A DNA stretch of 7,778 nt from Bacteroidia bacterium (GCA_009930445.1 RZYD01000103.1:1-7778), one strand, 5' to 3'. Counted from the stretch's first letter, positions 1 through 7,083 are shown. A program made the numbers and translations. The notes: a model not told the origin generated them from the letters alone.

Positions 1-711
1 CTGCTTCCTTCCGAAATAAAGAAAAAGTACCCGAATTACTGGGTGGATGAAGACGAGGAAGAATCAAAGAACCTATATGAAGCGGAGTTGTTGACCGAAA
101 ACCTGAAGCGTCACGGAAAGAAAATCCGGCATTCGTATCATAAAATACTCAATCAGACCGCTGCAAGGAAATTTCTTGATATTTTGCCCAACCTGATGCA
201 GAATAAGTTCAATGTGATTGTGTATAATTTTGTGGATATGCTTTCTCATTCGCGCACAGAGATGGAAATTATTCGCGAGCTGGCTTCCGATGAATTGGCA
301 TACCGCTCTTTGACTTTGTCCTGGTTCCAGCATTCGCCCCTGCTGGAGATTGTTAAGTACATCGCCGAAAAGGGCGCCCGGCTTGTTCTTACTACCGACC
401 ACGGTTCGATACGTGTAAAAGACCCGGTGAAAGTGGTGGGCGACAAAAATACAAATACCAATCTGCGCTATAAAGTAGGCCGAAGTTTGAATTTTAATCC
501 CAAAGAGGTTTTTAGTGTCCGGAATCCGGAGGATATTTTTTTGCCGCGAATTAATGTCTCTTCGTCTTTCATTTTTGGCTATAAAGCCGATTTTCTCGTC
601 TATCCCAACAATTATAACTATTATGTGAATTATTACAAAAATACGTTTCAACATGGAGGGGTGAGCCTCGAAGAGATGTTAATACCATTCATTGTAATGC
701 AACCTAAATAG
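1..711 (+). CDS. porX: PorX-type response regulator, C-terminal PglZ/alkaline-phosphatase-like domain (5' partial)
   Basis: The frame is open from the first base, so the gene starts outside the window; 236 residues and the TAG stop are visible. They correspond to the C-terminal part of PorX, a roughly 520-residue protein with a receiver domain followed by a PglZ domain of the alkaline phosphatase superfamily. In the porin secretion (type IX) system PorX works with the histidine kinase PorY and influences transcription of secretion genes; the PglZ domain of a characterised PorX has phosphodiesterase activity on oligonucleotides. Visible metal-ligand-like motifs are FVDMLSH (Asp79 and His83 of the visible part), TTDHG (Asp133, His134) and QHGG (His218), in the order expected for the superfamily, so the domain looks catalytically intact. 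The receiver domain and its phospho-Asp cannot be judged. The GTG at 43 lies inside the gene and is not a start. The gene is followed by a hairpin, so it probably ends its own transcript. Confidence 0.9.
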   Translation: MLPSEIKKKYPNYWVDEDEEESKNLYEAELLTENLKRHGKKIRHSYHKILNQTAARKFLDILPNLMQNKFNVIVYNFVDMLSHSRTEMEIIRELASDELAYRSLTLSWFQHSPLLEIVKYIAEKGARLVLTTDHGSIRVKDPVKVVGDKNTNTNLRYKVGRSLNFNPKEVFSVRNPEDIFLPRINVSSSFIFGYKADFLVYPNNYNYYVNYYKNTFQHGGVSLEEMLIPFIVMQPK

Positions 712-752
712 TATTTTCCCGGTTTGTTTATTCCTGGTTTGCCCAACTTCTC

Positions 753-776
753 TTCCGGCATTGAAAAATGTCGGGA
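753..776 (+). terminator. Hairpin with GAAA tetraloop downstream of porX, probable terminator
   Basis: CCGGCATT (755-762) pairs with AATGTCGG (767-774) through 8 bp including one G-T wobble, extendable by a T-G and a T-A pair. The loop is GAAA, a stable GNRA tetraloop. It lies 41 bp after the porX stop. There is no T run directly after the stem (only TTTT about 10 nt on), so termination is plausible but not certain; it could instead be a 3' stabilising element. Confidence 0.5.
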
Positions 777-792
777 TGTGGCTGTTTTGTAA

Positions 793-800
793 TATCTTTG
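793..800 (+). promoter_or_regulatory. Bacteroidota -7 promoter element (TATCTTTG) for tsaE
   Basis: TATCTTTG fits the Bacteroidota sigma-ABfr -7 consensus TAnnTTTG exactly and ends 22 bp before the tsaE start codon, which leaves a short leader. I see no TTG at the expected -33 distance, so the call rests on the -7 element and its position. Confidence 0.5.
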
Positions 801-822
801 TATTATAAATAATAATGAATGC

Positions 823-1248
823 ATGGAGTGGAGCGCAGTAGCCAATAACGACGAAGTACTAACGGGAATAGCACAACAGCTTATTGCTTTTTATCCTTGC
901 TCCCGGATTTTTGCTTTTACCGGTGCCATGGGTGCCGGGAAAACCACTTTTATCAAAGCCCTTTGTGCGGTATTGGGAGTAGACGATGTTGTGACCAGCC
1001 CAACTTTTGCTTTGGTCAATGTATATTCGACCCGCGCTGGCGAAGCGGTATATCATTTCGATCTTTATCGTATTCAGCAAACATCAGAATTATTCGATAT
1101 TGGCTATGAAGAGTATGTTTATAGCGGAAATTATTGTTTTATTGAATGGCCCGGGAAAATGATGGAACTTTTACCGCAAAAGTACGTACATATAACCATT
1201 ACGGAACAGCCCGATCAATCACGGTTGTTTTCAGCACAAAGAATCTGA
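823..1248 (+). CDS. tsaE: tRNA N6-threonylcarbamoyladenosine biosynthesis ATPase TsaE
   Basis: TsaE is the ATPase that cycles the TsaB-TsaD complex during synthesis of t6A at position 37 of ANN-decoding tRNAs, in the cytoplasm. The 141-residue product has the usual family length. A Walker A motif GAMGAGKT sits at residues 34-41, followed by the family signature SPTFALVNVY (59-68), HFDLYRI (78-84, with Asp80) and FIEWPGK (106-112, with Glu108 and Trp109). These match the conserved P-loop, Asp and Glu-Trp positions of YjeE/TsaE. The ATG at 823 is chosen because it gives a normal N-terminus and follows a good promoter element; there is no Shine-Dalgarno site, as is usual in Bacteroidota. It is first of a two-gene unit; the next gene begins 3 bp after its stop. 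All key residues are present. Confidence 0.95.
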   Translation: MEWSAVANNDEVLTGIAQQLIAFYPCSRIFAFTGAMGAGKTTFIKALCAVLGVDDVVTSPTFALVNVYSTRAGEAVYHFDLYRIQQTSELFDIGYEEYVYSGNYCFIEWPGKMMELLPQKYVHITITEQPDQSRLFSAQRI

Positions 1249-1251
1249 ACC

Positions 1252-2484
1252 ATGTACAGCGATCAGTCGAAGGCATATTATAATGACAGTACACCCACCC
1301 CCGGTTTGATGACGCAGGAAGTCAGGGAAGAAAAATCAACCCATCAACAAAGTTTGATTTTTGGCTTACCGCTGGAAACGCGGTTTCAGGAAACACGGAT
1401 TCTTTTAACACCCCATGATGCCGGTGTTTTGGTGCATCGTGGGCATAGGGTGCTCGTTCAACGTAATGCCGGTGTTGGTGCCCGGTTTACGGATACGGCC
1501 TACGCCTCTTTCGGCGCTGAAATTGTAGAAACCGCGTCTGAAATCTTTAAAGCAGATATTATCCTCAAGGTGATGCCCCCCGATGAAAACGAGATAGAGC
1601 TTATGAAACCTCGTCAGGTGCTTTTCTCTACCCTCAATTTTGTCGGCTACGATCGTCGTTATTTTCAAATGCTGATGAAAAAGCGTATTACAAGTTTTTG
1701 TATTGAAGATATTCGGGAAGAGGATGGAAGTTATCCTGTAATACGCGCTATGGGAGAGATTGCCGGGAATGCCAGTATCTATTTGGCTTCACACTATTTA
1801 AGTGATCCGCAGTTGGGCAAAGCAAAAATGTTAGGCGGTTTTAGTGGGATCCGGCCGGTGGAAATTCTTATCCTGGGTGCTGGTACGGTCGCTGAATATG
1901 CCATTCGGTCGGCATTGGGGATGGGTGCGGTTGTAAAGGTTTTTGATGCTTCCGTTTCCAAAATCCGACGGTTGCAGTCGTTGCTTCACGACAGGATTTC
2001 TACTGCCCTGCTTACTCCTGAGGCACTGGCTACTGCGTTGCCTTCTGCCGATGTGGTGATTGGTGCGGTTTATTCCTCCCATCACGTTTCTCCTTGTATC
2101 CTTACTGAAAAAATGGTAGCCTCCATGAGCCCGGGCTCTGTGTTGATTGATATCTCCATCGATCATGGTGGCTGTGCGGAAACATCACGCATAACATCCC
2201 TCGATAATCCGGTGTATCAGCATTTCGGGGTAACCCATTATTGTGTGCCAAACCTGCTTTCACGCTTCTCTAATACGGCCAGTATCGCCCTGAGTAACTA
2301 TTTTCTCCATTTCTTCACCTCAACCGAAGAACCCTGGAATGTTGAGTTGGCACTTCAGCGCAATCTGGGATTACGTAATGCAGCTTATATTTATCACGGG
2401 ATACTTACCAAAAATTCTATTTCACGCAAAACGGGTATACCCTATAAAGATATTAATTTGCTTATTTCTTCAATGCACCAATAG
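1252..2484 (+). CDS. Alanine dehydrogenase-like NAD(P)-binding protein (Bacteroidota clade; catalytic pair substituted)
   Basis: The product is 410 residues, about 35 longer at the N-terminus than classical alanine dehydrogenase (about 370). It belongs to the AlaDH/PNT family: an N-terminal domain with LETRFQETRILLTP (41-54), a Rossmann motif GAGTVA (209-214) in a typical dinucleotide-binding stretch, then IDISIDHGGCAETS (299-312) and a THYCVPN segment (328-334). Aligned by memory to Mycobacterium tuberculosis Ald with an ungapped offset of 34, Arg15 is kept (Arg49) and Asp270 is kept (Asp304), but catalytic Lys74 is Met108 (KVMPP instead of KVKEP) and catalytic His95 is Asn129. Reversible deamination of alanine is therefore doubtful, and NAD(P) binding is the safer inference. 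The start ATG lies 3 bp after the tsaE stop, so the two are probably co-transcribed. The 3' end overlaps the opposing proline dehydrogenase gene. Alternatives are a divergent amino-acid or imino-acid dehydrogenase, or a non-catalytic NAD sensor. Confidence 0.85.
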   Translation: MYSDQSKAYYNDSTPTPGLMTQEVREEKSTHQQSLIFGLPLETRFQETRILLTPHDAGVLVHRGHRVLVQRNAGVGARFTDTAYASFGAEIVETASEIFKADIILKVMPPDENEIELMKPRQVLFSTLNFVGYDRRYFQMLMKKRITSFCIEDIREEDGSYPVIRAMGEIAGNASIYLASHYLSDPQLGKAKMLGGFSGIRPVEILILGAGTVAEYAIRSALGMGAVVKVFDASVSKIRRLQSLLHDRISTALLTPEALATALPSADVVIGAVYSSHHVSPCILTEKMVASMSPGSVLIDISIDHGGCAETSRITSLDNPVYQHFGVTHYCVPNLLSRFSNTASIALSNYFLHFFTSTEEPWNVELALQRNLGLRNAAYIYHGILTKNSISRKTGIPYKDINLLISSMHQ

Positions 2485-3676
2485 CCTTACGCCGCGCCAG
2501 TTCACTTTTTATTTGCTGCAGCTCCCGTCCGGTTTGCCCTTTTACGGATGTATTTTCTATGGCTCTGCGGCTTAAATAGGGTAGTACCTCCTTTACCGGG
2601 CCATAGGGGACATACTTTGCCACATTAAATCCTTCTTTTGCCAGCCGCGCCGTGATAGGATCACTCATGCCATACAATTGGGCAAACCATACCGAAGGAT
2701 GATTTTTTGGCAGACCGGCGTTTTTTATCAATTGAGCCAAATACACCGTGCTTATTTCATTATGGGTTCCGTTAAAAACAGCTACCTGATTCAGGTTTTC
2801 CATGCACAATTCCAGTGCGCGGTTATAGGCCATATCGGTTTTTTCTTTATCCGGATGAATAGGAGAGGGATAGCCTTTCATTTTTGCGCACTCACGTTCT
2901 TTTTCCATGTATGCCCCTCTTACCAGTTTTACGCCAACTTTAAAATTTGCTTTCCTGCCTGTTTCAATAGTATTTTTGAGATGATTGAGCCGGTCGGTGC
3001 GATACATCTGCCATGTATTAAAAAGGATGGCTTTCTCACGGTTAAATCTGCGCATCAGATTAATTACTATTTCATCAATCGCATCCTGATAGGCGTAATC
3101 TTCCGCATCAATTAAAAGCAGGGTGTTGTGTTCCACTGCTGTCATTGCCAGCTGTTCCATCCGTTGTGTGAATTCATGGTGTTGTAATGCTTCATCGGGC
3201 GTGAGTTTTCCTTTGGCCGCTGCTTTCTCAAGGGTTTTCGTGTGGGCGATGGCTGTTGGTTTTACAACCGCAAAGGGCACAGCAGCATGATTTCCTGAAA
3301 ATTGAATCGATGCGGAGGTTTCTTTCATTATTTTGTTGAAATCAGTTCTGGTTTCATTCGCTTCAACCGCATAGTCGAGAATGGAGGAAATATTTCTTGA
3401 GGCCAGATTTTCAATGGTTTTTTTGCATTCCTCTAACGTTTCTCCTCCCACGAACTGTTGGTATAGTGTAGGTTTTACCGCCCATGCAACCGGAAGGCCT
3501 GCTTTTGCTGCGTACATGGCCACGGCATTACCCCATTTTACCAAACGGGGACGCGCCATGAGTTGAAAAAGCCATGCGCTTTTTTTTAATTCCCGGGTGC
3601 TTTTGTGTGCAAAGGTGTGTTGCGTGTCCGTGAAATCCATATTTGCCGGGGTAATTCCATTATTCTGATCGTTCAT
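2462..3676 (-). CDS. Proline dehydrogenase (monofunctional, FAD-dependent)
   Basis: This enzyme oxidises L-proline to 1-pyrroline-5-carboxylate with FAD and passes electrons to the respiratory chain; it is the first step of proline catabolism. The 404-residue product is a stand-alone PRODH barrel without the aldehyde dehydrogenase half of PutA. Family motifs in order: LLLIDAEDYAYQDAID (186-201), FNTWQMYR (219-226), KLVRGAYMEKER (250-261, Lys250 and Arg253), NGTHNE (302-307), FAQLYGMSD (331-339), and YVPYGPVKEVLPYLSRRAIEN (355-375), whose Arg370-Arg371 pair is the usual proline-carboxylate binder. The first 30 or so residues are polar and poorly conserved. The start ATG overlaps the stop of the upstream lipoprotein gene in an ATGA, which supports this start and suggests translational coupling. 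The 3' end overlaps the convergent alanine-dehydrogenase-like gene by 23 bp. No P5C dehydrogenase gene is in the window. Confidence 0.93.
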   Translation of the reverse strand: MNDQNNGITPANMDFTDTQHTFAHKSTRELKKSAWLFQLMARPRLVKWGNAVAMYAAKAGLPVAWAVKPTLYQQFVGGETLEECKKTIENLASRNISSILDYAVEANETRTDFNKIMKETSASIQFSGNHAAVPFAVVKPTAIAHTKTLEKAAAKGKLTPDEALQHHEFTQRMEQLAMTAVEHNTLLLIDAEDYAYQDAIDEIVINLMRRFNREKAILFNTWQMYRTDRLNHLKNTIETGRKANFKVGVKLVRGAYMEKERECAKMKGYPSPIHPDKEKTDMAYNRALELCMENLNQVAVFNGTHNEISTVYLAQLIKNAGLPKNHPSVWFAQLYGMSDPITARLAKEGFNVAKYVPYGPVKEVLPYLSRRAIENTSVKGQTGRELQQIKSELARRKAIGALKK

Positions 3677-4641
3677 TCCTCAACAGGTATTAGTGTTACT
3701 TGATAGGAATAAGAATAGATTTCGTTGTTCAACGCCACATTTGTGAGTGTGATTTTATAGGTTGTTTCTTTATTACAGTCGTTAATAATTGCGGGTTGCC
3801 ATATAATGGAGTTGTCTCCAATCAGCGGATCACCCGGCTTTGATTTGTAGTTGACTGTTAAATCTATTTTATTTCCGTTTTCATCCGACATAACAACGTT
3901 GGTATTGGCAAAGTTCGCTTCGGGAACAGAAAATGACCATATCGGAAAACAAAGCGGACACGGAAAACAACCGGGTGAAGGATACGCAATGAAATCAGGC
4001 AGGTTGTCGGGTAGCGGGTTGCCTGTATTTCCTGCTACCCAGATTGCGTTCGACCGATCGGTGGAGCCATGACCCATGGTTTTTGCTTTTGAATATAATA
4101 ACCACCGTCTATGGCCTAAGGTAAAATTACTGTTCTGGCTGTCATCCATATAGCAGTCAATTGCACGGGTCGTGTGTACCGGAGTATTCGCACTTCCTAG
4201 TCCTATATTGGAACATTGTGCGGCTTCATAGCCGTCACTGCTCCAGCAACTCCAGGTGGTTGGGGGATCGTGCGATAATCCCGAGTTCGCTAAAAACATC
4301 AGGGCGGCGGCCTGGCATTTTTCGTTGTATTCCGTATTAAATACAACATCACCGGGTAATCCGCACATTTTACGGAAATAGTTAATTCTGGCCAGTACTT
4401 TATCATGAATAGTAGTGGGAATTGATCCTGGAAGGCACGCTGCCAGGTTGCCGTCCCATTGGGGATTTTCAACTGCGGTTGCCAAATAGATGTTGTTATA
4501 GGCTGCAACGACTTCTGTCCGGGTAAAAATCGGATGGCCGGTGATTTCATGTTTTGCAGGATCACTCCCTTCCGGTTCGCAGGAAGAAAGGAGAATTGAA
4601 AGAAATACTATACTTTTACATTGTATTATCCGCTTCTTCAT
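3673..4641 (-). CDS. CAP (SCP/PR-1)-domain lipoprotein, cysteine-rich
   Basis: The 322-residue product starts with a lipoprotein signal peptide: a basic start (MKKR), a hydrophobic stretch (about residues 11-18) and lipobox LSSC with the lipidated Cys at 21. An acidic CEPEGSD start of the mature protein resembles lipoprotein export signals that send Bacteroidota lipoproteins to the cell surface, though the match is loose. Residues about 77-204 look like a CAP domain: IHDKVLARINYFRKMCGL (78-95), a GLSH histidine (124) and GHRRWLL (176-182, His177), a spacing typical of bacterial CAP proteins. The last 100 or so residues look like a beta-sandwich tail. The mature part holds ten cysteines besides the lipidated one, including CFPCPLC at 225-231, so disulfides or metal binding are likely outside the cytoplasm. 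The function of bacterial CAP proteins is mostly unknown. It heads a unit with proline dehydrogenase through a 4-nt ATGA overlap and looks like an accessory gene between housekeeping genes. Confidence 0.8.
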   Translation of the reverse strand: MKKRIIQCKSIVFLSILLSSCEPEGSDPAKHEITGHPIFTRTEVVAAYNNIYLATAVENPQWDGNLAACLPGSIPTTIHDKVLARINYFRKMCGLPGDVVFNTEYNEKCQAAALMFLANSGLSHDPPTTWSCWSSDGYEAAQCSNIGLGSANTPVHTTRAIDCYMDDSQNSNFTLGHRRWLLYSKAKTMGHGSTDRSNAIWVAGNTGNPLPDNLPDFIAYPSPGCFPCPLCFPIWSFSVPEANFANTNVVMSDENGNKIDLTVNYKSKPGDPLIGDNSIIWQPAIINDCNKETTYKITLTNVALNNEIYSYSYQVTLIPVEE

Positions 4642-4664
4642 TGCAGGGGCGTTTTAAATAAAAA

Positions 4665-4672
4665 CAAATATA
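4665..4672 (-). promoter_or_regulatory. Bacteroidota -7 promoter element (TATATTTG) for the CAP lipoprotein-proline dehydrogenase unit
   Basis: Read on the minus strand the bases are TATATTTG, an exact TAnnTTTG match, ending 23 bp before the lipoprotein ATG at 4641. I find no clear -33 TTG. It lies in the short divergent region shared with aroB, for which I see no comparable + strand element. Confidence 0.5.
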
Positions 4673-4710
4673 CACATACGAATGTGAATTTTACACTTAT
4701 GGGGGATGAA

Positions 4711-5781
4711 ATGAAACAACGCGAAAAAATTGTTTTTATGGAAACGGCAGACTTCTCCGGTCGTGTTGATTTGAAGCGTTATGATCGTGTTTTTGTGCTG
4801 GTAGATGAGAATACGCAGGATTATTGTTACCCGCTGCTTCAGCAGCAGGGTGTTTTGCCTGACCAGGTTTTGATGATCACGGGGCCGCAGGGCGAGCCGA
4901 TGAAAACGCTTACTTCTGCTACGGCGCTCTGGGAAACATTAACCGAAAAGGGGGCTACACGTAATTCGTGCCTGCTTGTGCTGGGGGGTGGATTACTATG
5001 TGATCTTGGCGCATTTACTGCCTCGTTGTTTAAACGTGGCATGGATTTCATGCTAATCCCGACTACGCTGTTGGCGCAGGTGGATGCTTCAATCGGAGGG
5101 AAAAACGGGGTGAATTTTTCCCATATCAAGAATCATATTGGCTGTTTTCGCTTACCAGAACAGGTGCTTATTCATCCGGCGTTTTTATCCACACTTCCAC
5201 GGCGGATTTTTTTATCCGGTATTTCTGAAATGCTAAAACATGGGTTGATTGCCGATTATGGCTATTTTCAGTCCCTTGTTTCATTACCGGAGTTTACACC
5301 GGAGGCACTAACTCCTTTTATTTTTTCTTCTGTACAGATAAAATTAAAAATCACCAAGGTTGACCCAAAGGAGAAAAATTATCGTAAAGCGCTTAATTTT
5401 GGCCATTCCATCGGCCATGCATTGGAATCCTGGTCGAATGAAGCGGGAAAAACGGCCCTGTTGCATGGCGAAGCAGTGGCGTTGGGCCTGTTGGCTGAAT
5501 TATGGCTTTCCGGGCAGTGCTTAGGAATGTCACCTGAACCGGCAGCAGAATTAAAACGCGTGCTGCCCCGGCTTGTTCCCGATTTTTCTTTCTCCCCTTC
5601 TGATCTTGATGCGCTCCTTTGGTATGTTTTTCAGGATAAAAAAAATGTGGCTGACGATATCTATATGGCGCTGTTAAAGAATCCCGAAGAAACAGTTCCC
5701 GCTTTCCGTGTTGAGAAGGAGTGGGTATCGAAAGCCTTTCTTTACTTGTCACATTATCTTACTACGGAAAAAAAAGGATGA
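4711..5781 (+). CDS. aroB: 3-dehydroquinate synthase
   Basis: AroB converts DAHP to 3-dehydroquinate, the second step of the shikimate pathway, using NAD and a divalent metal in the cytoplasm. From the ATG at 4711 the product is 356 residues, the normal length. Motifs: GGGLLCDLGAFTASLFKRG (92-110, NAD binding), IPTTLLAQVDASIGGKNG (116-133), the metal ligands Glu173 in SEMLKHG, His232 in NFGHSIGHALE (229-239) and His252 in LHGEAVALG (251-259), and QDKKN (308-312). An in-frame ATG at 4699 would add four residues (MGDE). I prefer 4711 because a G-rich GGGGGA stretch lies just upstream and the MKQREK start is typical, but 4699 is possible. The open frame extends back to 4621 into the divergent lipoprotein gene and that part is not coding. 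The stop overlaps the aroA start in an ATGA. Confidence 0.95.
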   Translation: MKQREKIVFMETADFSGRVDLKRYDRVFVLVDENTQDYCYPLLQQQGVLPDQVLMITGPQGEPMKTLTSATALWETLTEKGATRNSCLLVLGGGLLCDLGAFTASLFKRGMDFMLIPTTLLAQVDASIGGKNGVNFSHIKNHIGCFRLPEQVLIHPAFLSTLPRRIFLSGISEMLKHGLIADYGYFQSLVSLPEFTPEALTPFIFSSVQIKLKITKVDPKEKNYRKALNFGHSIGHALESWSNEAGKTALLHGEAVALGLLAELWLSGQCLGMSPEPAAELKRVLPRLVPDFSFSPSDLDALLWYVFQDKKNVADDIYMALLKNPEETVPAFRVEKEWVSKAFLYLSHYLTTEKKG

Positions 5782-7052
5782 AGGAGTGGCTACAAATCAC
5801 AGCGAATGATGGTTTACTTCCGGCTTATATCACGCTTCCCGATAGCAAAAGCCTGAAGAACCGTGTTTTAATGCTAAATGCTTATGCCGGCGTGCTGAAT
5901 CATTCTGCGGATTCTGCCGATTCGGGCGATACCCTGCTTTTGAAAAGATGTTTGCGACAACTTGCGGAGGCCCACGGTGAGGAAACGGTTATTGACTGCC
6001 AGAATGCCGGCACTGTATTTCGTTTTTTGCTTTCTTTTGTTGCACACCATCCGGGCCGATGGGTGTTAACAGGTGATGCACGGATGTTGCAGCGGCCTGT
6101 CAGTCCCCTTGTGGAAGCCCTGCGAAGGCTGGGAGCGAAAATTGATTATTCCGGCCGGGTGGGTTTTCCTCCACTTCGGATTACAGGGAATCCTCTACAC
6201 TCCGGCGAGATTATGGCTGATGCTTCTGTCAGTTCACAGTTTATCAGCTCTCTTTTGCTTTTGGCCCCATCGCTGAGCCATGGCCTGACCGTGCATTGCA
6301 GCGATACAGTCGTTTCAGAATCTTATATCCGGATGTCGGTTGGATTGTTACAGGAGGCCGGAATCCATGTTACCCAAACGCAGAATACCCTTGTCGTAGC
6401 CCCGGGTCATCCCCGGTGCGAAAATCTTACGATGGAAGCCGATTGGTCGTCCGCGGCTTTTTTTTATGCTTTTGCCGCATGTTCAACGAATGCCGTATTA
6501 CATCTGCAAGGGCTTAAACCGCCGGATCAATCGCTGCAAGGTGATTCGGCAGTGGCTTCCATTTATCGGCATTTTGGCGTTAATACAACGGTTTACGAAC
6601 AGGGTGTCATCATTTCCAGGGAATCTGAACGAAAAATGGCGGCAACGTTTCAATTTGATATGCGATCGACACCTGATCTGGCTCTCCCACTTGCTGTAAC
6701 TATGGTTTCCCTTGGCTTGGAAGCTACCCTTTTGGGTATCCATCATTTGCGTTTTAAGGAAACCGACCGGATTGAGGCATTAATACATGAAATTGCTGCT
6801 TTGGGAGGTTATACGGAATACCGCGACGGCGTGTTATCCCTCCATCCTTCTGTATTAAAGGCGTTTCGACCCGTATATACCTATAACGATCATCGTATGG
6901 CTATGGCTTTTACTCCTCTGGCGCTTGTTACCCATAGTATTGGAATCGTCAACCCTTCAGTTGTTGAAAAATCATTCCCCCATTTCTGGAAGGAAGTAAA
7001 AAAATTGGGTTTTCGGATACAATTGAAAAATCCGGGTTGCGCTTCCCGTTAA
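5778..7052 (+). CDS. aroA: 3-phosphoshikimate 1-carboxyvinyltransferase (EPSP synthase)
   Basis: AroA transfers the enolpyruvyl group of PEP to shikimate 3-phosphate, the sixth step of the shikimate pathway and the target of glyphosate. The product is 424 residues from the ATG at 5778, which overlaps the aroB stop (ATGA). Upstream in-frame GTG 5721 lies inside aroB and would add a non-family extension. Expected active-site residues are present: Lys24, Ser25 and Arg29 in SKSLKNR, NAGT (76-79) with Gly78 matching E. coli Gly96, Arg82, Arg106 in QRP, SSQ (152-154), catalytic Asp300 in STPDLA, Lys327, Glu328 and Arg331 in KETDR, Arg373 in YNDHRMAM, and Lys398 in EKSFP. EADWSSAAFF (220-229) is the Bacteroidota form of the EGDASSA motif. 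One oddity is Asp22 where Gly or Ala normally precedes the SKS motif. Translational coupling with aroB is likely. A weak hairpin covers the stop region. Confidence 0.96.
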   Translation: MKEWLQITANDGLLPAYITLPDSKSLKNRVLMLNAYAGVLNHSADSADSGDTLLLKRCLRQLAEAHGEETVIDCQNAGTVFRFLLSFVAHHPGRWVLTGDARMLQRPVSPLVEALRRLGAKIDYSGRVGFPPLRITGNPLHSGEIMADASVSSQFISSLLLLAPSLSHGLTVHCSDTVVSESYIRMSVGLLQEAGIHVTQTQNTLVVAPGHPRCENLTMEADWSSAAFFYAFAACSTNAVLHLQGLKPPDQSLQGDSAVASIYRHFGVNTTVYEQGVIISRESERKMAATFQFDMRSTPDLALPLAVTMVSLGLEATLLGIHHLRFKETDRIEALIHEIAALGGYTEYRDGVLSLHPSVLKAFRPVYTYNDHRMAMAFTPLALVTHSIGIVNPSVVEKSFPHFWKEVKKLGFRIQLKNPGCASR

Positions 7053-7062
7053 ATTTTTAATT
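7021..7062 (+). terminator. Bipartite hairpin across the aroA stop, possible weak terminator
   Basis: An AT-rich outer stem (AATT and AAAAAT at 7021-7031 with ATTTTTAATT at 7053-7062, one bulged G at 7025) encloses a short GC stem, CGGG (7033-7036) with CCCG (7045-7048) and an 8-nt loop. The 3' arm is T-rich. It begins inside aroA, spans its TAA stop, and its 3' arm runs into the next promoter's -7 element. The GC core is only 4 bp and the two stems are separated by an unequal internal loop, so termination is uncertain. Confidence 0.3.
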
Positions 7063-7065
7063 TTG
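7036..7065 (+). promoter_or_regulatory. Bacteroidota promoter for the LutA-like gene (GTTG, 18 bp, TAATTTTG)
   Basis: TAATTTTG at 7058-7065 matches the -7 consensus TAnnTTTG exactly, and a TTG at 7037-7039 sits 18 bp upstream, close to the expected -33 spacing. The element ends 18 bp before the ATG at 7084. This is the best promoter in the window and implies that the downstream gene need not depend on aroBA transcription. Confidence 0.55.
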
Positions 7066-7083
7066 CAGCAAACAATTGGATCC

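Noticed and set aside
73..654. Long open frame (193 codons) antisense to porX
   Set aside because: It lies fully opposite a clearly conserved coding region, has a composition typical of a shadow frame and shows no recognisable motif.
2678..3115. 145-codon + strand open frame inside the proline dehydrogenase gene
   Set aside because: The opposite strand carries conserved PRODH motifs throughout this stretch; the + frame has no family features.
4611..4618. TACTTTTA as an aroB promoter element
   Set aside because: It misses the final G of TAnnTTTG, has no TTG at the right distance and lies inside the opposing lipoprotein gene, far from the aroB start.
4684..4696. Imperfect palindrome GTGAATTTTACAC upstream of aroB, reminiscent of a CRP/FNR half-site
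   Set aside because: Only the outer GTG/CAC and one inner pair are symmetric and the spacing does not fit the TGTGA-N6-TCACA consensus; likely chance in AT-rich DNA.
4621..4698. N-terminal extension of aroB from a TTG at 4621
   Set aside because: It would overlap the divergent lipoprotein gene and its promoter, and the added residues do not resemble any AroB N-terminus.
5393..5752. 119-codon minus strand frame opposite aroB
   Set aside because: It covers the metal-binding motifs of aroB on the other strand and is low in recognisable protein features; a shadow frame.
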